The notes: generated from the letters alone by a model not told the origin. 64,000 nucleotides of DNA from Hydractinia symbiolongicarpus (GCF_029227915.1 NC_079878.1:31461501-31525500), one strand, 5' to 3'; numbered from the stretch's first letter, positions 41,901 through 52,762 are shown. Numbers and translations: made by a program.

Positions 41901-44900
41901 TCTTTGTATACTTTTGACTATACGGGCCGAGTCCGGGATGTACGGGAAATCGCGGGTTTTCGTTTGCCGGCGATTAAACTTCTTTTATTCCGCGTCTCAT
42001 CAAAAATGAAAACATTTTTGAAACCTACAAGTCTCATGCGTTTTAGTGGTGAAAAGATAATTTAAAAAATCGTTGTGGAAATGAGTTTACTCACAGGGTA
42101 CCTTCTTTGTATATACTCGACTATACTGGCCAAGCACGGGATTTACGGGAAATCGCGGGTTTTCGTTTGCCGGCGATTAAACTTCTTTTATTCAGCGTCT
42201 CATCAAAAATGAAAACATTTTTGAAAACTACAAGTCTCATGCGTTTTAGTGGTGAAAAAATAATTTAAAAAACCGTTCGGGAAATGAGTTTACTCCCTGG
42301 GTACTTTCTTTGTATACTTTTGACTATACGGGCCGACTCCGGGATTTACGGGAATTCGCGGGTTTTCGTTTGCCGGCGATTAAACTTCTTTTATTCAGCG
42401 TCTCATCAAAAATGAAAACATTTTGGAAAACTACAAGTCTCGTTCGTTTTAGTGGTGAAAAAATAATTTAAAAAATCGTTCTGGAAATGAGTTTACTCGC
42501 AGGGTACTTTCTTTGTATACTTTTGCCTATACGGGCCAAGTCCGGGATTTACGGGAAATCGCGGGTTTTCGTTTGCCGGCGATTAAACATCTTTTATTCA
42601 GCGTCTCATCAAAAATGAAAACATTTTAAAAAACTACAAGTCTCATGCGTTTTAGTGGTGAAAAGATAATTTAAAAAATCGTTCTGGAAAGGAGTTTACT
42701 CCCTGCGTATTTTCTTTGTATACTTTTGACTATACGGGCCGAGTCCGGGATTTACGGGAATTCGGGGGTTTTCGTTTGCCGGCGATTAAACTTCTTTTAT
42801 TCAGCGTCTCATCAAAAATGAAAATATTTTTGAAAACTACAAGTCTCATACGTTTTAGAGGTGAAAAAATAATTTAAAAAATCGTTCGGGAAATGAGTTT
42901 ACTCCCTGGGTATTTTCTTTGTATACTTTTGACTATACGGGCCGAGTCCGGGATGTACGGGAAATCGCGGGTTTTCGTTTGCCGGCGATTAAACTTCTTT
43001 TATTCCGCGTCTCATCAAAAATGAAAACATTTTTGAAACCTACAAGTCTCATGCGTTTTAGTGGTGAAAAGATAATTTAAAAAATCGTTGTGGAAATGAG
43101 TTTACTCACAGGGTACCTTCTTTGTATATACTCGACTATACTGGCCAAGCACGGGATTTACGGGAAATCGCGGGTTTTCGTTTGCCGGCGATTAAACTTC
43201 TTTTATTCAGCGTCTCATCAAAAATGAAAACATTTTTGAAAACTACAAGTCTCATGCGTTTTAGTGGTGAAAAAATAATTTAAAAAACCGTTCGGGAAAT
43301 GAGTTTACTCCCTGGGTACTTTCTTTGTATACTTTTGACTATACGGGCCGACTCCGGGATTTACGGGAATTCGCGGGTTTTCGTTTGCCGGCGATTAAAC
43401 TTCTTTTATTCAGCGTCTCATCAAAAATGAAAACATTTTGGAAAACTACAAGTCTCGTTCGTTTTAGTGGTGAAAAAATAATTTAAAAAATCGTTCTGGA
43501 AATGAGTTTACTCGCAGGGTACTTTCTTTGTATACTTTTGCCTATACGGGCCAAGTCCGGGATTTACGGGAAATCGCAGGTTTTCGTTTGCCGGCGATTA
43601 AACTTCTTTTACTCAGCGTATCATCAAGAATGAAAACATTTTTAAAAACTACAAGTCTCATACGTTTTAGTGGTGAAAAGATAATTTAAAAAATCGTTCT
43701 GGAAATGAGTTTACTCGCAGGGTACTTTCTTTGTATACTTTTGACTATACGGGCCGAGTCCGGGATTTACGGGAAATCGCGGGTTTTCGTTTGCCGGCGA
43801 TTAAACTTCTTTTATTCAGCGTCTCATCAAAAATGAAAATATTTTTGAAAACTACAAGTCTCATACGTTTTAGAGGTGAAAAAATAATTTAAAAAATCGT
43901 TCGGGAAATGAGTTTACTCCCTGGGTATTTTCTTTGTATACTTTTGACTATACGGGCCGAGTCCGGGATGTACGGGAAATCGCGGGTTTTCGTTTGCCGG
44001 CGATTAAACTTCTTTTATTCCGCGTCTCATCAAAAATGAAAACATTTTTGAAACCTACAAGTCTCATGCGTTTTAGTGGTGAAAAGATAATTTAAAAAAT
44101 CGTTCTGGAAATGAGTTTACTCACAGAGTACTTTCTTTGTAAATACTCGTCTATACGGGCCAAGCACGGGATTTACGGAAAATCGCGGGTTTTCGTTTTC
44201 CGGCGATTAAACATCTTTTATTCAGCGTCTCATCAAAAATGAAAACATTTTTGAAAACTACAAGTCTCGTGCGTTTTAGTGGTGAAAAGATAATTTAAAC
44301 AATCGTTCTGGAGATGAGTTTACTCGCAGGGTATTTTCTTTGTATACTTTTGACTATACGGGCCGAGTCCGGGATGTACGGGAAATCGCGGGTTTTCGTT
44401 TGCCGGCGATTAAACTTCTTTTATTCCGCGTCTCATCAAAAATGAAAACATTTTTGAAACCTACAAGTCTCATGCGTTTTAGTGGTGAAAAGATAATTTA
44501 AAAAATCGTTGTGGAAATGAGTTTACTCACAGGGTACCTTCTTTGTATATACTCGACTATACTGGCCAAGCACGGGATTTACGGGAATTCGCGGGTTTTC
44601 GTTTGCCGGCGATTAAACTTCTTTTATTCAGCGTCTCATCAAAAATGAAAACATTTTGGAAAACTACAAGTCTCGTTCGTTTTAGTGGTGAAAAAATAAT
44701 TTAAAAAATCGTTCTGGAAATGAGTTTACTCGCAGGGTACTTTCTTTGTATACTTTTGCCTATACGGGCCAAGTCCGGGATTTACGGGAAATCGCAGGTT
44801 TTCGTTTGCCGGCGATTAAACTTCTTTTACTCAGCGTATCATCAAGAATGAAAACATTTTTAAAAACTACAAGTCTCATACGTTTTAGTGGTGAAAAGAT

Positions 44901-47413
44901 AATTTAAAAAATCGTTCTGGAAATGAGTTTACTCGCAGGGTACTTTCTTTGTATACTTTTGACTATACGGGCCGAGTCCGGGATTTACGGGAAATCGCGG
45001 GTTTTCGTTTGCCGGCGATTAAACTTCTTTTATTCAGCGTCTCATCAAAAATGAAAATATTTTTGAAAACTACAAGTCTCATACGTTTTAGAGGTGAAAA
45101 AATAATTTAAAAAATCGTTCGGGAAATGAGTTTACTCCCTGGGTATTTTCTTTGTATACTTTTGACTATACGGGCCGAGTCCGGGATGTACGGGAAATCG
45201 CGGGTTTTCGTTTGCCGGCGATTAAACTTCTTTTATTCCGCGTCTCATCAAAAATGAAAACATTTTTGAAACCTACAAGTCTCATGCGTTTTAGTGGTGA
45301 AAAGATAATTTAAAAAATCGTTCTGGAAATGAGTTTACTCACAGAGTACTTTCTTTGTAAATACTCGTCTATACGGGCCAAGCACGGGATTTACGGAAAA
45401 CCGCGGGTTTTCGTTTTCCGGCGATTAAACATCTTTTATTCAGCGTCTCATCAAAAATGAAAACATTTTTGAAAACTACAAGTCTCGTGCGTTTTAGTGG
45501 TGAAAAGATAATTTAAACAATCGTTCTGGAGATGAGTTTACTCGCAGGGTATTTTCTTTGTATACTTTTGACTATACGACCCGAGTCCGGGATTTACGGG
45601 AAATCGCGGGTTTTCGTTTGCCGGCGATTAAACATCTTTTATTCAGCGTCTCATCAAAAATGAAAACATTTTTAAAAACTCCAAGTCTCATGCGTTTTAG
45701 TGGTGAAAAGATAGTTTAAAAAATCGTTCTGGAAATGAGTTTACTCCCTGCGTATTTTCTTTGTATACTTTAGACTATACGGGCCGAGTCCGGGATTTAC
45801 GGGAATTCGCGGGTTTTCGTTTGCCGGCGATTAAACTTCTTTTATTCAGCGTCTCATCAAAAATGAAAACATTTTTGAAAACTACAAGTCTCGTGCGTTT
45901 TAGTGGTGAAAAAATAAGTTAAACAATCGTTCTGGAGATGAGTTTACTCGCAGGGTACTTTCTTTGTATACTTTTGACTATACGGGCCGAGTCCGGGATT
46001 TACGGGAAATCGCGGGTTTTCGTTTGCCGGCGATTAAACTTCTTTTATTCAGCGTCTCATCAAAAATGAAAATATTTTTGAAAACTACAAGTCTCATACG
46101 TTTTAGAGGTGAAAAAATAATTTAAAAAATCGTTCGGGAAATGAGTTTACTCCCTGGGTATTTTCTTTGTATACTTTTGACTATACGGGCCGAGTCCGGG
46201 ATGTACGGGAAATCGCGGGTTTTCGTTTGCCGGCGATTAAACTTCTTTTATTCCGCGTCTCATCAAAAATGAAAACATTTTTGAAACCTACAAGTCTCAT
46301 GCGTTTTAGTGGTGAAAAGATAATTTAAAAAATCGTTCTGGAAATGAGTTTACTCACAGAGTACTTTCTTTGTAAATACTCGTCTATACGGGCCAAGCAC
46401 GGGATTTACGGAAAATCGCGGGTTTTCGTTTTCCGGCGATTAAACATCTTTTATTCAGCGTCTCATCAAAAATGAAAACATTTTTGAAAACTACAAGTCT
46501 CGTGCGTTTTAGTGGTGAAAAGATAATTTAAACAATCGTTCTGGAGATGAGTTTACTCGCAGGGTACTTTCTTTGTATACTTTTGACTATACGGGCCGAG
46601 TCCGGGATTTACGGGAAATCGCGGGTTTTCGTTTGCCGGCGATTAAACTTCTTTTATTCAGCGTCTCATCAAAAATAAAAATATTTTTGAAAACTACAAG
46701 TCTCATACGTTTTAGTGGTGAAAAAATAATTTAAAAAATCGTTCGAGAAATGAGTTTACTCCCTGGGTATTTTCTTTGTATACTTTTGACTATACGGGCC
46801 GAGTCCGGGATTTACGGGAAATCGCGGGTTTTCGTTTGCCGGCGATTAAACTTCTTTTATTCCGCGTCTCATCAAAAATGAAAACATTTTTGAAACCTAC
46901 AAGTCTCATGCGTTTTAGTGGTGAAAAGATAATTTAAAAAATCGTTCTGGAAATGAGTTTACTCACAGAGTACTTTCTTTGTATATACTCGTCTATACGG
47001 GCCAAGCACGGGATTTACGGAAAATCGCGGGTTTTCGTTTTCCGGCGATTAAACATCTTTTATTCAGCGTCTCATCAAAAATGAAAACATTTTTGAAAAC
47101 TACAAGTCTCATGCGTTTTAGTGGTGAAAAGATAATTTTAAAAAATCGTTCTGGAAATGAGTTTACTCCCTGGGTACTTTCTTTTTATACATTCGACTAT
47201 ACGGGCCAAGCCTGGGATTTTCGGGAAATCGAGGGTTTTCGTTTGCCGGCGATTAAACCTCTTTCATCAAGCGTCTCATCAAAAATGAAAACATTTTTAA
47301 AAACTACAAGTCTCATGCGTTTTAGTGGTGAAAAAATAATTTAAAAAATCGTTCGGGAAATGAATTTACTTCCTGAGTACTTTCTTTGAATACTTTGTAC
47401 TATACGGGCCGAG
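35903..47413. repeat. 203-bp satellite array, inverted orientation
   Basis: Same satellite as before, read as reverse complement, about 56 monomers up to the left end of the transposon. Higher-order copying is exact in places: the variant CGTTCTGGAAATGAGTTTAC followed by TCACAGAGTAC starts at 44101, 45319, 46334 and 46943, steps of 1218, 1015 and 609 bp, exactly 6, 5 and 3 monomers. Open frames here are repeat by-products. Confidence 0.97.
47409..47413. repeat. target site duplication, left
   Basis: CCGAG directly before the element; the same five bases follow the right end at 63,032. Extending to the 6 bp usual for Polintons gives GCCGAG against TCCGAG if the last T of the right end is counted as flank, one mismatch. 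Confidence 0.8.
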
Positions 47414-47717
47414 AGAGATAGGAAAATACCAATGTTAGGACAGACCCCCTTAGCAGTTTCCTATCCCACGTCAAATTATGGATCATCCCCGTTAAATCAA
47501 CGATAGAAGAGTCGATAAAATCCATGTGCACTTTACCACTTTACGTCAAATAAGCGGGCATGCTCTATAATATCTGTCCAAAACCCCCTCCCCAGCCGTG
47601 TCCCCCGGGCCCCCTCCCCGTCCCATGGGTCCCTACCCACCCTCATCTGTCGTGCCTTATAATTTATAGTGTTATGTGTGTCTATAATGTCCTCTTGCCA
47701 GTGTGGTAATACCATCT
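47414..47717. repeat. left terminal inverted repeat of Polinton
   Basis: This 304-bp segment matches the reverse complement of the right end. I saw only one difference over roughly the outer 180 bp and a few single-base differences plus one 7-bp length difference (GTGTTAT repeated on the right) further in. It ends inside PolB: the last 15 codons and stop of PolB (47,672-47,717) are terminal-repeat sequence. Confidence 0.93.
47581..47643 (-). other. G-quadruplex-capable tract in left TIR
   Basis: The + strand is C-rich with four or more runs of C3-C5, so the - strand can form a G-quadruplex. It is the mirror copy of the tract in the right repeat at 62,803-62,871. Confidence 0.6.
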
Positions 47718-50700
47718 TCCAAAATTATGCGCTTATCATCATCAGCATTGAGAGCGAGTTTGTTTGTTTTTATAGTATGGACATCATGCTTAATCGATCG
47801 AAAGGTCATCTGTTCCCTGTAAACATTTTCACCCTCGAACAGACATCTCTTATAATCATCGAAACCTATGGTCTTCCTTACCACACACTTCTTGACCCCC
47901 TTGCACCTCTTATCCTCCCTACCACATAGCTGTTTGTAAGCGTAGGTCTTCGCTCTTAGGGCGACAAACTCCGTCATTACCTTGCCACCTAACTCGTCCT
48001 TCATCAGCCCAATGATCTTTTTATTCAAACCTAATGGTAGAGGTCTACCATCTTTCTCATCGTACCCTGATGTGTCAAATCTCAAAGCTATATCGTCGGC
48101 GATATCTTTGTAAAAGTCGTCGGTTTTTATGTGGTAGACGAATGAATCCGTATCCATGTAGCAAAGCTTTACATCCACACCATATTTTGGTCTCATATAA
48201 TCATAGTGGAACTCATACATAACCATCTTGGACAAGTCGAGAATTGCCAGTCCCAGGTAGATTGGCTTATTCATTTTGACCTTGATCTTGGACATCTCTA
48301 TGCCCATCAGTGTTTCCGAGAACCACGTGCTACCCTTGAAGTTGGACTTCATCACCAGCTTCTCATATTGTTCTTTCTTGGTAGCCAAACGTATATCCTT
48401 CTGCCTTCGCTGATTCTCCATTGTCTTCCCAAAGACCGAATTATTCATCAGCTTGAAAAAGTCCTTTTCGAAGTCATTAGTTGATTTGGTACGCAAATCA
48501 GTGTTGAAATCTATGTACGACTTCAACCACGCACTCTGATCAAATCTCAAGACCCTATGAACCTTCTCAAGAACAAGACCATGCTTCAACGCTTGATCAA
48601 GCGCACGGATATGAGTGATATATTTCTTCTTGTCTGAAAGACACGGTGTCAGCTTCTCGACGCCATTAATGATCTTCCTCTCGGGCATGAAAGGAAGGTC
48701 GTTATGAGAATCATGAAGCTCCCGTGGATAGCTAACATCAACCTCAAGGATGTACCCCTTTTCACCGTTTTCCACAGCTAATTGTGAAATCAGTTCGGGT
48801 GTAAAATCAGAAACCACGTCATCAACCCACTCAAACCCTCCGGTCGGCATCTTCTGAATCATGGCCCAGCCGTACAAATTATTTGCATCTGGGTACTGGA
48901 GATAGCTATTCATCTCCTTACTCTCAGATGTGTTGGCTTTGGTGGTATATTGTTTTTCCTCTTTCGGTACAGACGGTCCCCAACATACCTTTTCATACAA
49001 ACCCATGATCTTATCCTTCATGGCTCTGTAAGCTTTACTAGTTTTCACCTTGATGACCCTAGGTACATGTTTCATCAACCAGTACCTCAATTCGATCAAT
49101 TTTCTTTTTACAAAAGGCACGGTTTTAGCCATTTCCTGCTGCTCAAATAAATCCATGCAATTCCCATCCGATGTGTTGTAGTCGTCCCCCATATACTTAT
49201 TGTTGGCCTTGGCGTAGCGGTGGACAGCCTGACACAATCCACCCCTAATACCACTCTCAATGAACATGACCATCTCCATATCCGACAATAAATCTAGACT
49301 AACCTTGGTCTTTTTCAAACACGCCCTCCAGGCTAATCCCGGAGCAGTGTAAAAGTGAGCCGGGTCTAGATCGTAGTTTCTCAAGCATGTTTCTCTGAAT
49401 GTCTCAAACACATCACTCAGAAGCAGAACATCCGTCTTGAGATAGATATCATGATAAACGCCCATATTTTCAACTTTCATGTCCTTCCACACCTTCTGGG
49501 CATGCGCATAATCGGCATCGCTGATACCATTCATGTTCAGCTTGCTGTAGAAATCATCCTTTGACGGGAGCTCAGTTTCATTAAACCTATCGAATGAGTC
49601 AACATACTCATATGGGTATACACCCTTCCTTCTCATTATGTTGAATTCGTCACCATTGAAGAATTTTCGAAGGTTTTTGCATTGATCATCTGATAGGTTG
49701 TCAGCCAGGGAGCTTAGGCCCCTTGACATAAATCTAAATGAGTCTATGAATCTCAGTTGTATCTTTCTGTCCTTAGTCTCCCCATTTTTGTTAGTGTATT
49801 CACCAACCTTAACATCCGTAGAGAAAGAGATATATTTCTCCTTATTCTCCGCGATTACACCCATACCATCTTCTCCGTACTTCCTAGCAAGCTCCTTAAT
49901 GAATAAATGCGCATCGTAGCCACTCAGATTGTGGAAGACAACCGGAATATAATTAGGAACCTTGTAACGCAGATTACATTTCTGATGGGCAGCCCCACGA
50001 AACTTACCGGTGAAATGGCAGTGATCCCTAACCTTGATGTCATCCTTGTCATCAAATTCTTCCATGCAAATGTGGCACACCCTGGCTCTATTGAAACCGT
50101 CACGCTCTTCATCCATCAGTGGATCCATTGCTTTCTGAGGAAACATGTTATATAACCTTTTCGCCTCAGAATCTACATGATCTACAAAGCGCGGAACACA
50201 GTCCTCACCGCGGTAAAGATTCAGAGGGTCCGGCACTTCACCATGAGCATATTTACTATAACAACAGAATCCGGTGGGAACATGTTTACCAACTTTCTCG
50301 GTGGATGATCCGCATTTTCTCTCATCTTCTGGCAACTCTTTTGTAAAAGCTTCGAAATCGGCATACATGATGAATGGGGCTTTGAGCTGAAACTTACCAT
50401 CGGTGAAGGTTAGGGTGCTACCCTCCTTAGGGAGTTGAATCTTAGCGGCATCGTTATTCTTGCAATACTCAAAGTGCTCATCCCTTTTCTGTTCGCTTGG
50501 AAAACCAGAGAGACAATTCAAGCAATAATGCTCTCTATGTCCATCCTTCGAGTTAACCTTGCTCAGTACACCGCTCAAGTTCTTAACAGCAATGTAGTGC
50601 TTCTTATCACCCTCACACAGCAAAAACAAAACAACCGTCTCCTTACGATCAAGATGCTTCGACTTGCGACACATGTAGATACCTTCTCCCTCATCCTTTG

Positions 50701-51934
50701 TCAAAACATGCACAGCGACATCGGGGTTACTCCTCTCGAAGAGATCTATCTTGTTTAGCGCCATTGGGAAAGTTAGACCATCCCAATTATACTTGTCATG
50801 CTTCTTAAGGATTGAGATTCGTTCAGGGTGATTATCGATCTTATCATGATTGAGAGCAGCGATAATAGCCCATCTGAAACATTTATCATCATCCTCGTTA
50901 TGAGGGTTAATCACAGATCGCTTTCCACTGAAATTCTTGGGTAGCGGCAAGTAAGAACTACCTCTCGTTAATTTTAGCTTATGAAAGTCCACATGCATAT
51001 GCAAGATTTTATCGATTGTGAACCCACTGGCGGGTAGAGCAGGGTTTTCAATCTGCTCGATTATCTTATTACACATCCGATCGAAAACATCAGAAATGTC
51101 ATCGTGGGCGTGCAGTATCTCCATATAACTATTGAAAGCTTTATCGACATGTACACACGGTGCATCGCTCGAGCTGGTGTCCTCCCTTACCCATTTCACC
51201 CACAAGGTCGCCTGAGTCTTCAGCGACTTCTTCTGCCCTAGCACGTCACTCATCAACCTATTTACGACGTGCTCGACCTTTTCGAGAAAGACCCTGACAT
51301 TCTTCCCACCATCCGAGTTTATTTTGAAACGTTTGTATGAACCTACTAAAGCTTCTTCAATGGGGGTATAGGGGTTTTCCTCCTCCTCCTCCTCCTCCAC
51401 CTCCACCTCCTCCACCTCTTCCTCTCCACTGCCCTTTTTATACAAACCCATGATCTTATCCTTCATGGTTTTGAAAGCTTTGCTCGCTTTCTCCTTAATA
51501 GCCTTAGGTACATGATTTATTAACCAGTCTCTCCATTCGATCAACTTGCTTTTCAAATCCATGTCTTGTTGGCTAGTGCCCGGTCTCGGTGTTGGTATGG
51601 GTGCTGATACCGGTCTTGACACCGGTACGGGTCTCGGCACGGGTACGGGTCTGGTGGGTCTCGGCACGGGTACGGGTCTGGTGGGTCTCGGCACGGGTAC
51701 GGGTCTGGTGGGTCTCGGCACGGGTGCGGGTCTGGTGGGTCTCGGCACGGGTACGGGTCTGGTGGGTCTCGGCATGGGTACGGGTCTAGTGGGTCTCGGC
51801 ATGGGTATGGGTGCTGACACAGTAGTGGGTGTCAATAATTCGATCAGATCGGCCTTTCTGAGCCTTGAGTAGCCACGTAGGCCGCGTTCTCTAGCGAGAG
51901 CTCTTAATTCAACAACTGTATTTCTCGAAGTCAT
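47672..51934 (-). CDS. POLB: protein-primed family B DNA polymerase (PolB), 1420 aa
   Basis: Replicative polymerase of the element, expected to copy linear DNA by protein priming. Seen in order: SAP/HeH-like helices (residues 6-35); nonapeptide proline/arginine repeats (about 42-116); a conserved helical segment (127-167); an acidic run (170-186); a C2H2-like cysteine/histidine cluster (471-491); Exo I D526/E528; an endonuclease-VII-like zinc cluster (C620, C623, H638, H640, H650, C653); Exo II N669/D674; Exo III Y831/D835; motif A around D1016 (YPDANNLYGWAM); motif B K1161/N1165/G1169; motif C D1261-T-D1263; KTY at 1329-1331. All catalytic positions look intact. Oddities: the helical segment 127-167 is repeated at 942-982, as part of an insertion just before motif A, and the last 15 codons lie in the terminal repeat. 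ATG start follows a promoter shared with the next gene. Confidence 0.95.
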   Translation of the reverse strand: MTSRNTVVELRALARERGLRGYSRLRKADLIELLTPTTVSAPIPMPRPTRPVPMPRPTRPVPVPRPTRPAPVPRPTRPVPVPRPTRPVPVPRPTRPVPVPRPVPVSRPVSAPIPTPRPGTSQQDMDLKSKLIEWRDWLINHVPKAIKEKASKAFKTMKDKIMGLYKKGSGEEEVEEVEVEEEEEEENPYTPIEEALVGSYKRFKINSDGGKNVRVFLEKVEHVVNRLMSDVLGQKKSLKTQATLWVKWVREDTSSSDAPCVHVDKAFNSYMEILHAHDDISDVFDRMCNKIIEQIENPALPASGFTIDKILHMHVDFHKLKLTRGSSYLPLPKNFSGKRSVINPHNEDDDKCFRWAIIAALNHDKIDNHPERISILKKHDKYNWDGLTFPMALNKIDLFERSNPDVAVHVLTKDEGEGIYMCRKSKHLDRKETVVLFLLCEGDKKHYIAVKNLSGVLSKVNSKDGHREHYCLNCLSGFPSEQKRDEHFEYCKNNDAAKIQLPKEGSTLTFTDGKFQLKAPFIMYADFEAFTKELPEDERKCGSSTEKVGKHVPTGFCCYSKYAHGEVPDPLNLYRGEDCVPRFVDHVDSEAKRLYNMFPQKAMDPLMDEERDGFNRARVCHICMEEFDDKDDIKVRDHCHFTGKFRGAAHQKCNLRYKVPNYIPVVFHNLSGYDAHLFIKELARKYGEDGMGVIAENKEKYISFSTDVKVGEYTNKNGETKDRKIQLRFIDSFRFMSRGLSSLADNLSDDQCKNLRKFFNGDEFNIMRRKGVYPYEYVDSFDRFNETELPSKDDFYSKLNMNGISDADYAHAQKVWKDMKVENMGVYHDIYLKTDVLLLSDVFETFRETCLRNYDLDPAHFYTAPGLAWRACLKKTKVSLDLLSDMEMVMFIESGIRGGLCQAVHRYAKANNKYMGDDYNTSDGNCMDLFEQQEMAKTVPFVKRKLIELRYWLMKHVPRVIKVKTSKAYRAMKDKIMGLYEKVCWGPSVPKEEKQYTTKANTSESKEMNSYLQYPDANNLYGWAMIQKMPTGGFEWVDDVVSDFTPELISQLAVENGEKGYILEVDVSYPRELHDSHNDLPFMPERKIINGVEKLTPCLSDKKKYITHIRALDQALKHGLVLEKVHRVLRFDQSAWLKSYIDFNTDLRTKSTNDFEKDFFKLMNNSVFGKTMENQRRQKDIRLATKKEQYEKLVMKSNFKGSTWFSETLMGIEMSKIKVKMNKPIYLGLAILDLSKMVMYEFHYDYMRPKYGVDVKLCYMDTDSFVYHIKTDDFYKDIADDIALRFDTSGYDEKDGRPLPLGLNKKIIGLMKDELGGKVMTEFVALRAKTYAYKQLCGREDKRCKGVKKCVVRKTIGFDDYKRCLFEGENVYREQMTFRSIKHDVHTIKTNKLALNADDDKRIILEDGITTLARGHYRHT
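48926..49156 (-). other. insertion in PolB palm carrying a duplicated helical module
   Basis: Codes PolB residues of about 927-1003. Its core (942-982) is identical to the N-terminal module 127-167 at 27 of 41 positions by my hand alignment, sharing KDKIMGLY and HVP. In ordinary Polinton polymerases, as I recall them, the segment ending in NNKYM is followed within about 20 residues by the motif A region; here about 80 extra residues intervene. The frame is open throughout. Confidence 0.75.
51632..51810 (-). repeat. 27-bp minisatellite coding Pro/Arg nonapeptides of PolB
   Basis: Units beginning TCTCGGCACGGG start at 51632, 51659, 51686, 51713, 51740, 51767 and 51794, a strict 27-bp period, so length changes keep the frame. 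Each unit codes VPVPRPTRP (read on the - strand). It links the SAP-like head to the rest of PolB and is probably disordered and basic. Confidence 0.9.
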
Positions 51935-52029
51935 GCTCGGTTGTGATATACGATTTTGTAATCTTTAAGATGTTTGGCTATGATATACGATTTTGTAATC
52001 TTTAAGCCATTTTTATAAATCGTAAACCG
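51935..52029 (-). promoter_or_regulatory. PolB promoter with internal duplication
   Basis: Reading on the - strand, a TATA-like core (TTTATAAAAATGGCTTAAAG, within 52,000-52,029) is followed by ATTACAAAATCGTATATCA twice before the ATG: about 51,932-51,969 and 51,970-52,006 are tandem copies of about 37 bp. The same core with one copy precedes the RING gene, and a shorter form precedes the small SAP-like gene. Conservation upstream of three start codons supports a shared promoter; the exact start of transcription cannot be seen. Confidence 0.7.
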
Positions 52030-52162
52030 TGTTGGAGGGTCGTGAGTGTCCTAGTTTGTTGGGCAACCACCATGTTAAATTGTAGTAAAACACGCTTTGT
52101 GATACATACATCGATACACCATGTGTACCCACCCATTGGCACCTCGAGGGTCGTGAATCACA

Positions 52163-52186
52163 TTTGTTACCCGTCCGAGTAACAAA
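52163..52186 (-). terminator. GTTAC hairpin after RING gene
   Basis: Inverted repeat TTTGTTACCC / GAGTAACAAA with a 4-base loop and one mismatch, 23 bp past the RING stop on the - strand. Its relatives lie after the small SAP-like gene and after the ATPase gene. Probable transcript 3'-end signal. Confidence 0.55.
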
Positions 52187-52209
52187 AAATGCCCTAACAA
52201 TCCGACCCC

Positions 52210-52734
52210 TCAAATATATTGTCTAATGACAAGATCTATTGATGCGCGACATATAGGGCATTTATCCCCCCTCTTCTCCAATTTATTTGCGCACGATAAA
52301 CAGCAGCAAAAATGCCCTGTTCTACCATGAACAATGGTGGCGGTCTTTCGTTTAGAAAGACAAATGATACATCTATCACCTTCATCAATGTCATCGTCTG
52401 CGTCGTCCTCATCATCAACCTCAACCCGTGCTGGTACTGGTCTAATCGGTGCTGGTACCGGTCTTGGCACTGATACATTTGGTCTCATCACGGGTCCAGA
52501 AAATTCGGTCACTTCGAGATCCAGCATCCCTATGACGAGCGGCAAAGTCATATCGGGATATCTTGCGGGTACTGTTGATAACAGTAATTCGATAAGCTCA
52601 GCCCTTCTGAGCCGCGAGTATCCACGTAGGCCAAGGTACCTTGCTCTGGCTCTTAAATCAGGGACCGTGAAAAGATCAAAGTCATCAATATATTCTCTAC
52701 TGTGTATCAAATCGAGAACGATTCCTGAAGACAT
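52210..52734 (-). CDS. SAP-like plus MDM2-type RING protein (putative E3 ubiquitin ligase), 174 aa
   Basis: Residues 23-52 form a SAP/HeH-like unit almost copying the PolB head (both contain GLRGYSRLR). A proline-rich linker (about 86-102) and an acidic stretch (106-119) follow, then a C-terminal RING. Zinc ligands are C122, C125, H136, H141, C145, C148, C159 and C162. As I recall the MDM2 ligands (C438, C441, H452, H457, C461, C464, C475, C478), the spacing is the same at every step. The E2-contact isoleucine (I124), the arginine after the last cysteine (R163), the VHGRTGH signature and the tail tyrosine (Y173) also correspond. Inferred role: ubiquitin transfer to host or element proteins near DNA. 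No p53-binding domain is present. ATG start lies behind the PolB-type promoter. Confidence 0.9.
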   Translation of the reverse strand: MSSGIVLDLIHSREYIDDFDLFTVPDLRARARYLGLRGYSRLRRAELIELLLSTVPARYPDMTLPLVIGMLDLEVTEFSGPVMRPNVSVPRPVPAPIRPVPARVEVDDEDDADDDIDEGDRCIICLSKRKTATIVHGRTGHFCCCLSCANKLEKRGDKCPICRASIDLVIRQYI

Positions 52735-52762
52735 GCTTGGCTATGATATACGATTTTGTGAT

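Noticed and set aside
1-47344. Repeated open frames of 60-121 codons in the satellite
   Set aside because: They recur at monomer or multi-monomer spacing on both strands, change with single variants and resemble no protein family. They are by-products of a 203-bp repeat whose length is not a multiple of three.
1-47413. CENP-B box in the satellite
   Set aside because: TTTTGACTATACGGG resembles the 15-base box but lacks the CG of TTCG; variants with TTCG have one base too few before the CGGG. No true match.
47533-47715. 60-codon frame in the left terminal repeat
   Set aside because: Lies in the inverted repeat and overlaps the PolB end in another frame; its mirror in the right repeat is cut short by a 7-bp difference, so it is not conserved.
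51546-51872. Long + strand frame rich in Gly/Thr opposite the PolB head
   Set aside because: Antisense of the 27-bp minisatellite; the repeat length keeps all frames open by itself.
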